In this document: positions 58,701 to 64,000 of the stretch, one piece after another | Layout: every line of letters begins with the position of its first letter | Position numbering within the stretch: the stretch's first letter is position 1 | Assembly: GCA_030426085.1 (NCBI GenBank) | Contig: JAUHYW010000001.1 | Location: 124,001-188,000, forward strand | Origin: a bacterium | GTDB taxonomy: Bacteria; Myxococcota_A; Bradymonadia; UBA7976; UBA1532 | Length of the DNA: 64,000 bases | Direction of reading: 5' to 3' | Made by a program: the position numbers and the translations under genes | Notes under the pieces: generated by a model | Seen by the model: the letters and a program-made list of their open reading frames with translations, nothing else | Told to the model about the DNA's origin: nothing | Database searches by the model: none

Positions 58701-60393
58701 CGACAAGAACGGGCGGCTGGTGCTGGTGGGGCGGCGCAAGGAGCTGATCGTCACCAGCAGCGGCAAGAACGTCTACCCCGACGAGCTGGAGCCGATCTAC
58801 GCCGACCACGAGCTGATCGAGGAGCTGTGCATCGTCGGGATCCCCGACCCGCAGGGCGACGAGCGGGTGGCGGCCCTGATCGTGCCGGTGGAGGACGCGC
58901 CGCCCGACTATCAGGCGGTGATCAAGAACCACTTCACCAAGGTCAGCACCGGGATGGGCGACCACCAGCGCATCCGCACGATGAAGTTCTGGCGGGGCGA
59001 GCTGCCGCGCACCGCGACCCGCAAGGTCAAGCGCAGCGAGGTGCGGGAGCAGCTCATGCGCATGCTCGACGTCAGCAGGGCCAGCCGGCGGGAGTCGGGC
59101 GGGGTGCCAGCGGGGCGCGAGCCGGCGTGGGTCTACGCCGCGGTGGCCGCGATCACCGGGCAGGAGGCGGTGCTCATCTCGCCCGAGTCCGATCTGACTC
59201 AGGACCTGGGGCTGGGCAGCCTTCAGCTCGTCGAGCTGCGGCTGCTGCTCGAGGAGAAGGGGCAGGTGAGCATCGACGCCAAGGCCATGGAGCAGGCCAC
59301 GACGGTGCTCGATCTGGCCCGGCTGGTCGAGGGCGACGCGCCGGACGAGGTCGAGCCGGTGGGCGACGAGGCGGGGCTCGACATCCCCGAGCCGGTCTCG
59401 GCCCTGGGGCGGCGGCTGCTGGGTCTGGGCCAGAAGTGGCTGTACGACGCGGTGTTCGACGTCAAGGTGCGCGGGCGGGAGCACATCCCCCAGAACGAGC
59501 AGGTGCTGATCATCAGCAACCACTGCTCGCACCTCGACATGGCGCTGGTGAAGTACGCCCTCGGCGACTACGCGCCCAACCTGTCGACCCTGGCGGCGAG
59601 CGACTACTTCTTCGACACCCAGTACAAGCGGGACTTCTTCGAGCCGTTCACCAACCTCATCCCCGTCGAGCGCACCGGCTCGCTCGAGAGCAGCCTGCGC
59701 AACGCCGAGACGGCGCTGGTCGAGGGGCGCAAGGTCCTGATCTTCCCCGAGGGCACCCGCTCGATGGGGGGTGAGCTGCAGGACTTCAAGCACGGCATCG
59801 GCTACTTGCAGCGCAAGAGCGGGTTGTCGGTGCTGCCGCTCTTCCTCAAGGGCACCCACCGGGCGATGCCCAAGGGATCGGCGGTGCCCACGAGCCGCCG
59901 GCTGACGGCGATCATCGGCCCGGTGGTCACCGCCGACTTCCTCGCCGCCGAGACCGAAGGCAAGAACCGGGTGCAGGCGTATGGCATCATCGCCGGGCAC
60001 CTGCAAGCGGCGGTCGAGAGCCTGCGGGATGGCAAGCCCTACCCCTGGCTGGATGTCGGCGAGCAGAAGGCGAGCGGGCTGACGGCGCTGATGGAGAGCA
60101 TCCCCCCGCAGTTCAAGCCGGACATGCTCGAGAAGCCGCTGACCTGGTACTTCAGCATCGGGGACTCGGCCGAGGGCAAGTGGACCCTGGCGGCGAAGAG
60201 CGACGGGGCGGCCATCCGGCCCGGGCGGCCGCAGGGCGGCAAGGCCGACTGCGTGCTCAAGACCGATGAGAAGACCTTCACCCGCATCGTGCGCGAGGGC
60301 TACGTGCCCGGCTTCGCCGAGTTCGCCGACGGGCGGGTGAAGAGCAACGATCCGACGCTGCTGATGCAGTTCAAGACGGTCTTCGGGCTGTGA
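55753..60393 (+). CDS. Five-domain lipid enzyme: acyl reductase-AMP ligase-ACP-acyltransferase-SCP2
   Basis: 1546 residues. Domain order: fatty-acyl-CoA reductase-type NAD(P)-binding domain (about 30-420; [11 protein letters not shown] near 35, catalytic YxxxK in [11 protein letters not shown] near 290); AMP-binding acyl ligase (about 560-1090; [13 protein letters not shown] near 722, [23 protein letters not shown]); acyl carrier protein (about 1115-1195; phosphopantetheine serine in [11 protein letters not shown] near 1152); PlsC-type acyltransferase (about 1235-1425; NHCSHLD near 1256, FPEGTRS near 1330); SCP2 sterol-carrier domain (about 1455-1546). It could activate a fatty acid, load it on ACP, reduce it to aldehyde or alcohol or esterify it. 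The GTG at 55753 has AGGGGAG five bases upstream; ATGs at 55708 and 55732 would extend it. Confidence 0.87.
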   Translation: MHAESAEKPADGGPIAQAAEDLLSVRETFAGKHVFVTGVTGFVGKVLLAMIATELRAVRRVTVLVRTNRQYSDARERFDATVALSEPFQEVARRIGNDPLQDWCDDVVDVVAGDITLDRLGMSEADYTKVTETDPVDIILHCAGNVNFNPPLDQALAVNTQGVTHKVEFARAAGAPLVHMSTCFVAGERSGPVPEDDEVVGYAPNGQPFDPERELADAVYLASEVRKRADAQALECRFYDEARARLTEKGLDYDNPHRLEDAFRTCKKRWVDDELVREGMERAKQWGWTNTYTYTKSMGEQLTLARAAEMDVPVCIVRPAIVESSLDFPFPGWNEGVNTCAPFVYLMWKGQRNIPANPDNILDLVPVDHVARGTLLAGAALLQRRAKRVYQFCSGDVNPLHMRRAVELTNLAWRARYDSDEKNVAKRFLMRNLDSVLVDRPTFDRISAPAVGTAAKAARSLLKAVPRALFGPARPLVKQLDGGLKGLEKAAKVSDTILTIFGPFVLENNPEFSSRNIRGLAEQLVEDERETFGYPIEGLDWRRYWIDAHMAGLYKWVFGELDDRMRPVRKVARAQDLVEVFRTATRAYAERKALSLYTHAGGVEVTYTYGEFWDAALRVAGWLRGQGVGAGDRVVLMSRNEPAWPMIYLGILLADAAAVPVDPEMPLAEANRIARKSEAKLAVVHEDDGITLEIPTHPVGDVFEADPIPDVEQRDRSDEVASLLFTSGTTGDPKGVMLTHGNFTALLASLHGTFRVFEKDRFLSVLPLFHTFEFSCGLLMPASAGAHIMYIEEIEGGLLRKALKAFRPSGLIGVPALWDVLHRRIETQVKDRGQAAQLAFTSMLRLTRFLREKYGVNLGPMLFSDVHKTMGGRIRHLISGGAALSEPVLEAFEGLGFELLEGYGLTEAAPVLSVRRPGDRRGGGSVGPSLPGVKIKVINADEDGVGEVLAQGDNVMAGYLDNPDATATTVRDGWLHTGDLGKLDKNGRLVLVGRRKELIVTSSGKNVYPDELEPIYADHELIEELCIVGIPDPQGDERVAALIVPVEDAPPDYQAVIKNHFTKVSTGMGDHQRIRTMKFWRGELPRTATRKVKRSEVREQLMRMLDVSRASRRESGGVPAGREPAWVYAAVAAITGQEAVLISPESDLTQDLGLGSLQLVELRLLLEEKGQVSIDAKAMEQATTVLDLARLVEGDAPDEVEPVGDEAGLDIPEPVSALGRRLLGLGQKWLYDAVFDVKVRGREHIPQNEQVLIISNHCSHLDMALVKYALGDYAPNLSTLAASDYFFDTQYKRDFFEPFTNLIPVERTGSLESSLRNAETALVEGRKVLIFPEGTRSMGGELQDFKHGIGYLQRKSGLSVLPLFLKGTHRAMPKGSAVPTSRRLTAIIGPVVTADFLAAETEGKNRVQAYGIIAGHLQAAVESLRDGKPYPWLDVGEQKASGLTALMESIPPQFKPDMLEKPLTWYFSIGDSAEGKWTLAAKSDGAAIRPGRPQGGKADCVLKTDEKTFTRIVREGYVPGFAEFADGRVKSNDPTLLMQFKTVFGL

Positions 60394-60418
60394 CTCGGGG
60401 GCTTCGAGGGAGAGAGGG

Positions 60419-61426
60419 ATGAGCGTGGCATCGCAGAAGGCATCCGGGGAGACGGCGCTGGTCACCGGGGCGAGCGGCTTCCTCGGGCTGCACCTCGTCG
60501 ATGTGCTGATCGCGCGCGGGGTCCGGGTGCGCAGCCTGGGGCGCTCGGAGAACCGCCGGCTCGCCGAGCGGGGCGTCGACCAGCGGCTGGGATCGGTGAC
60601 CGACGCCGAGGCGTGCGCCGCGGCCCTCGACGGGGTCGACGCGGTGTATCACCTCGCCGGCAGCGTCTCCCGCAAGAAAGAGGGCGTGGGGCCGATGTAC
60701 GCGGTGCACGTCGAAGGCACCCGCAACATCTTGCAGGGCTGCCTCGACGGGGGCATCGAGCGGGTGGTCGTGGTCAGCACGTCGGGCACCGTCGGCGTCA
60801 GCGACGACCCGAACGACATGGCCACCGAAGAGAGCGGCGTGCCCTGGGCGCTGGTGCGCGAGTGGCCCTACTACGAGTCGAAGGCCTTCGCCGAGCGGGA
60901 GGTCGAGCGCTTCGTCGAGAAGGGGCTGCCGGTGCGCATCGCCCGCCCGACGCTGCTGCTGGGGCCCGGCGATCACAACGGCAGCAGCACCGGCGACGTG
61001 GTGAAGTTCCTCTGCGGCGACATCAAGGCCGGGCTGCCGGGCGGCATGAGCCTGGTCGACGCCCGGGACGTCGCGGCCGCGCTGCCGACGCTGATGGACG
61101 AGGGCGAGCCGGGGGTCGGCTACCTCATGGGCGCCATCAACTGCACCATCCGCGACTTCATGGTGGCGCTCGAAGGGGTGAGCGGGGTGCGGGCTCCGGC
61201 GTTCGATCTGCCCCGCTCGGTGGTGGATCGGGCGCCCAAGCTGTTCAAGGCGGTGTCGACGCTCAAGCCATTCGGTGGCCTCGAGCCGCAGACCTTCGAG
61301 ATGGGCTGCCACTACTGGTACATCGACAGCACCCGCGCCCGGGAGGAGCTGGGCTTCGCGCCCCGCGACTGGCTGGAGACGCTGGCCGACACCGTCGAGG
61401 ATCTGCGGGCGATCGGGAAGGTGTGA
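60419..61426 (+). CDS. Extended short-chain dehydrogenase (NAD-dependent epimerase/3beta-HSD type)
   Basis: 335 residues. Rossmann motif VTGASGFLGLHL at the N-terminus, AVYHLAGSVSRKKEG, the catalytic Y-K pair in WPYYESKAFAERE, and RIARPTLLLGPGDHN. The pattern fits extended SDRs acting on sterols, hopanoid or polyprenyl lipids. It lies 25 bases after the five-domain enzyme with a GAGGGAGAGAGG Shine-Dalgarno, so it is probably the second gene of that operon and may act on its product. Confidence 0.88.
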   Translation: MSVASQKASGETALVTGASGFLGLHLVDVLIARGVRVRSLGRSENRRLAERGVDQRLGSVTDAEACAAALDGVDAVYHLAGSVSRKKEGVGPMYAVHVEGTRNILQGCLDGGIERVVVVSTSGTVGVSDDPNDMATEESGVPWALVREWPYYESKAFAEREVERFVEKGLPVRIARPTLLLGPGDHNGSSTGDVVKFLCGDIKAGLPGGMSLVDARDVAAALPTLMDEGEPGVGYLMGAINCTIRDFMVALEGVSGVRAPAFDLPRSVVDRAPKLFKAVSTLKPFGGLEPQTFEMGCHYWYIDSTRAREELGFAPRDWLETLADTVEDLRAIGKV

Positions 61427-61435
61427 GGCGGGCGC

Positions 61436-63019
61436 TCAGCGGTGCCCGTGGCCGTTCCCGTGCCCGTGGCCCCGGCGGCGGGGCGGCCAGGGGCGGGATC
61501 GGCCGCGCTCGTCGACGATGAGGTGCCGGGTGCCTTCGGGCAGCACCTGAAGGGTCTTGATGAACTCGATGATGCTGCCCTGATCGTAGTCATCGAGCGA
61601 TTCGAAGGCGTCGGTGGTGTACTGCGCCTCGCCGGCGTGGGCCTCGATGGCTTCGCGCAGGGTGGTGAACTTGCCGTGGTGGAAGTAGGGCGGCTCGTTG
61701 GCGGCGCCCCACAGCTTCTTGGTCAGGAACCGGCTGTTGCCCCCGAAGAAGCCTGCGCTGCCCCCGGCGTGATGCATGTTCAGCCCCTCGTTGTTGGGAT
61801 CGCCGGGCCCGGCGGTGATGTCGTGCAGCTTGAGGTCGGTGTAGGCCGGGACGTGGGTCACCCCGCGGCGGTCGGTGTCCAGCCGGGGCTTGGGCAGGTC
61901 GCGGTGCCCGAGGTCGATCTCGAAGGTGGGGTACTCGCCCGGCTGGAGGTTGCCCGGCGGGCTGTAGGGGTTGGGCTCGGTGAAGGTCGCGTCGTACAGC
62001 GGCAGCTCGGGCACGTGGCAGTCGCCGCAGCCGATGGCCGAGAAGAGCTGCTCGCCGTTCCACACGGCGTCTTCGACGTCGCGGTCGCGGGGGATGACCC
62101 GGCCCGGGGCCGAGAGGGTGGCCTGCCAGACGCTGGCGGCGGTCACGTCGGCGACGGTCATCTCGTTGACGAAGCCGTCGCCGTCGGGGTCGCCGGTGCC
62201 GAAGCGCTCGACCGGCTGGATGCCGTGGTGGTGGTTCATCGCGTTGTTGGTGAACTGCCGCAGCGAGATGACCGCGCCGGCCTGGTGGAACGGGCGCACG
62301 ATGAGGTTGGGCGGGTCGTCGGATCCGGTGCTGACGATGGACGGCCAAGCGAGGCCCTCGACGCCGGAGACGTCCCAGCTCCCGTCGGGCTCGCGGGCGA
62401 GCTCGCCGAAGTCGACGCCCTTGGCCACGAGCTGGGTGGCGTCCCCCGGGTCGAGGGCGTCCCGCTGGGCCTGCAACGCGTCGGTCATCTCGATCGCGAG
62501 CCGCTCGATGTAGCCCGATCCGTTCATGCCGAGGGTGGCCCGGCTGTTGGCGATGGAGTCGAGGGTCACCGGGCGGCCGAGCTCGTCGACGGCGCCCCGC
62601 AGGGGGGTCTGGTCGGCCTGGTCGAAGGTGGCGTGGTCGAACCGCTGGCCGAGCACGAAGACGTTGGTCACGAAGTCGCCCCCGCCGCCGGCGGCGGGCA
62701 GGTTGTGGCAGCCGGCGCACGAGTTGGCGTCGGGGGCCGAGACCCGGTTGAAGTTGCGGGGGAAGAGCAGCGGTGAGCTCGGATCGGAGAGCGGCCCGCC
62801 GGTGCCTTTGGTCAGCGGGCGCCCCCCGCCTTCTTGTGGGGTCCACGCGGCGCTGAACAGCAGGCCGCCGTGCCGGTTGAGGTCTTCGATGTCGAGGTCG
62901 AACTCTTCGCCGTCGGCGAGGTGGCGGGGCACGGCGACCTCTACACCGGGCACGAAGTCGGCGAGCGCGGCGCTCGGGGCGAGCAGCGCGCAGATCGCAA
63001 CGGTGGCCATACGCTTCAT
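61436..63019 (-). CDS. Dihaem oxidoreductase-like secreted cytochrome
   Basis: 527 residues. Signal peptide (KRMATVAICALLAPSAALA) followed by two c-type haem motifs, CAGCH near residue 102 and CGDCH near residue 325, with the conserved LWGAANEPPYFHHGKF and DLKLHDI segments of dihaem oxidase/peroxidase-like proteins. Histidines in NHHHGIQP may be further ligands. The extreme C-terminus is a His/Gly/Arg run (RRRGHGHGNGHGHR), an unusual metal-binding-like tail. Start ATG at 63019 with AGGAGGAGG. Periplasmic electron transfer or peroxide reduction is likely; substrate unknown. Confidence 0.87.
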   Translation of the reverse strand: MKRMATVAICALLAPSAALADFVPGVEVAVPRHLADGEEFDLDIEDLNRHGGLLFSAAWTPQEGGGRPLTKGTGGPLSDPSSPLLFPRNFNRVSAPDANSCAGCHNLPAAGGGGDFVTNVFVLGQRFDHATFDQADQTPLRGAVDELGRPVTLDSIANSRATLGMNGSGYIERLAIEMTDALQAQRDALDPGDATQLVAKGVDFGELAREPDGSWDVSGVEGLAWPSIVSTGSDDPPNLIVRPFHQAGAVISLRQFTNNAMNHHHGIQPVERFGTGDPDGDGFVNEMTVADVTAASVWQATLSAPGRVIPRDRDVEDAVWNGEQLFSAIGCGDCHVPELPLYDATFTEPNPYSPPGNLQPGEYPTFEIDLGHRDLPKPRLDTDRRGVTHVPAYTDLKLHDITAGPGDPNNEGLNMHHAGGSAGFFGGNSRFLTKKLWGAANEPPYFHHGKFTTLREAIEAHAGEAQYTTDAFESLDDYDQGSIIEFIKTLQVLPEGTRHLIVDERGRSRPWPPRRRGHGHGNGHGHR

Positions 63020-63070
63020 GGGATCCCTCCTCCTGACAGTCACTCCATGTCCCGGGGCGGCGCGAGCGCC

Positions 63071-63230
63071 GGGCTCATGTGTATATAGTCTAAGTTAGTA
63101 ATTTTATTTGTCCAGAGGTTTTTTGACGGAGTGTATCCGGATCATTCCGGTCATGCGTCATCATTAGTGCAATAATCCTGCATTGTTGTAATGGCTTCTC
63201 GTTTTTGACCAACTGCTCGCGGATACTTGC
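63071..63230. promoter_or_regulatory. AT-rich divergent intergenic control region
   Basis: The sequence drops sharply in GC (runs such as TATATAG, TAATTTTATTTG, GGTTTTTTGACGG). It separates the divergent dihaem and DUF4215 genes and probably holds both promoters. On the minus strand TGGACA is followed by AT-rich DNA with GACTATATA, a plausible promoter for the dihaem gene. No single -10 for the plus strand was convincing. Confidence 0.45.
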
Positions 63231-63289
63231 CTCGAACCCCGCCTCCGGGTCACAAGCAAGATCGAGTTTCGAAGAAAGCGAGGTGTTCC

Positions 63290-64000
63290 ATGCGGCGCTG
63301 GGTTCTCGTGCTGACGATGGCGGCGGGGGTGTCGGCCGCCGGGTGTGATGGCGATGAGTCACCGGGAGCGAGTGACGGCGGCGCGGTCGATTCCGGGCCC
63401 GACGGGTCCGTGGGCGGCCCGGACATGGCGCCGGATCCGCGGCTGGATCTGGGGCTCGACATGGCCGCGGACGATGGCTCGACGCCGGTGTGCGGCGACG
63501 GGCGGCTCGAGGGCGACGAGCAGTGCGACGACGGGGGGCAGGTCGGCGGCGACGGGTGCGACGCCGAGTGCCGGCTGGAGCCGGAGACCTGCGGGGACGG
63601 CGCGCTCGACGAGGGCGAGTCGTGCGACGACGGCAACCGGGCGGCGGGCGATGGCTGTGATCCGGGGTGTCGGTCGGAGGTGGTCGATGTCAGCGCGGGC
63701 GGGCTCTTCGAAGGCTTCATGCTGCGGGGCGAGGTCGACCTGTACCGCTTCGATCTGGCCCTGCCGGCCCGGGTGACCCTCCAGACGAGCGACGGGGCCG
63801 AGGGGTGCCCGGGGGATACGGTGCTGACGCTGTACGCCGGGGACGACGCCGATCGCGAGCTGATCGTGCAGAACGACGACGGCCCGCCCGAGATCGGGGA
63901 GTGCTCCCGCATCTACTATCTGCTCGAGCCGGGGGTCTACTCGCTCGACGCGAGCTTCAAGCAGGAGGCGGACGGGCCGACGCCGTCGCTGAGCTATGTG
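63290..64000 (+). CDS. DUF4215 lipoprotein, C-terminus outside window
   Basis: 237 codons without a stop to the window edge. Signal with lipobox AAGC (C19), an acidic Asp/Met/Pro linker (to about 68), then two DUF4215 cysteine modules (CGDGRLEGDEQCDDGG...GDGCDAEC; CGDGALDEGESCDDGN...GDGCDPGC), and the start of a beta domain (VDLYRFDLALPARVTLQTSD) like PPC modules. GAGG precedes the ATG at 63290. A surface protein common in myxobacteria; function unknown. Confidence 0.85.
   Translation, partial: MRRWVLVLTMAAGVSAAGCDGDESPGASDGGAVDSGPDGSVGGPDMAPDPRLDLGLDMAADDGSTPVCGDGRLEGDEQCDDGGQVGGDGCDAECRLEPETCGDGALDEGESCDDGNRAAGDGCDPGCRSEVVDVSAGGLFEGFMLRGEVDLYRFDLALPARVTLQTSDGAEGCPGDTVLTLYAGDDADRELIVQNDDGPPEIGECSRIYYLLEPGVYSLDASFKQEADGPTPSLSYV

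Noticed and set aside
55684-60465. 1593-codon open frame on the minus strand
   Set aside because: It is antisense to the five-domain lipid enzyme. High GC removes stops in the complementary frame; the product is Arg/His/Leu/Gly-rich without domains.

Overview
This 64 kb window is very GC-rich and gene-dense, with strong G/C bias at third codon positions. The gene content points to a predatory or social deltaproteobacterial lineage, most likely Myxococcota: large Ser/Thr kinases with fused sensor-like domains, an FHA-GAF-sigma54 activator, many lipoproteins whose lipid cysteine is followed by Asp/Pro/Met-Ala linkers, cysteine-rich 'DxDCxG...CxxGxC' surface proteins, DUF4215 modules and HEAT lipoproteins. 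The class cannot be fixed from the sequence alone. No rRNA, tRNA or CRISPR array was seen.

Layout. 1-2791 (minus): an EAD-NACHT NTPase cut by the window edge and a PIN toxin/excisionase-type antitoxin pair. 2899-9821: housekeeping and export genes (HAD phosphatase, fluoride channel, glycerophosphodiester phosphodiesterase, prolyl oligopeptidase lipoprotein, S41 protease lipoprotein). 9914-18416: a surface-protein block (collagen-like/fibrinogen-like protein and two cysteine-rich proteins). 18480-28000: methyltransferase, kinase-FGE fusion, class II aldolase, hybrid histidine kinase and a signal peptidase I homologue lacking its catalytic residues. 28022-33690: HEAT lipoprotein, FHA-sigma54 activator, HEAT protein and deoxynucleoside kinase, all on the plus strand. 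33706-36574 (minus): pectinacetylesterase-like lipoprotein and a ferritin-like lipoprotein. 36679-42997: an overlapping five-gene run (AGPS/GlcD-like, GlcE-like, GlcF-like, lipid kinase, Lnt) with a lipid-metabolism flavour. 43077-48338: PEGA protein, a 162-bp palindrome, a small lipoprotein, a kinase with a receiver-like domain inserted in its fold, and dnaK. 48438-53423: a frameshifted lipoprotein and a translationally coupled ATPase/NACHT-pentapeptide pair that looks like an accessory conflict (defence-type) island. 53833-61426: a divergent lipid locus made of a thiamine-diphosphate lyase, a 1546-residue five-domain reductase/ligase/ACP/acyltransferase/SCP2 enzyme, and an extended SDR. 61436-64000: a dihaem oxidase-like protein and the start of a DUF4215 lipoprotein, diverging from an AT-rich promoter region.

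How parts may work together (inference). Two clusters could act in unusual lipid, perhaps ether-lipid, synthesis: the AGPS-like/lipid-kinase run and the megasynthase locus. Kinases, FHA, receiver and sigma54 proteins suggest dense phospho-signalling. Several genes have promoter-like hexamers ending 6-9 nt before the start codon, so leaderless mRNAs appear common here.

The best candidates for something new are the kinase with an inserted receiver-like domain, the ATPase/NACHT-pentapeptide module, the concentric palindrome at 43805-43966, the active-site-dead signal peptidase and the five-domain lipid enzyme.
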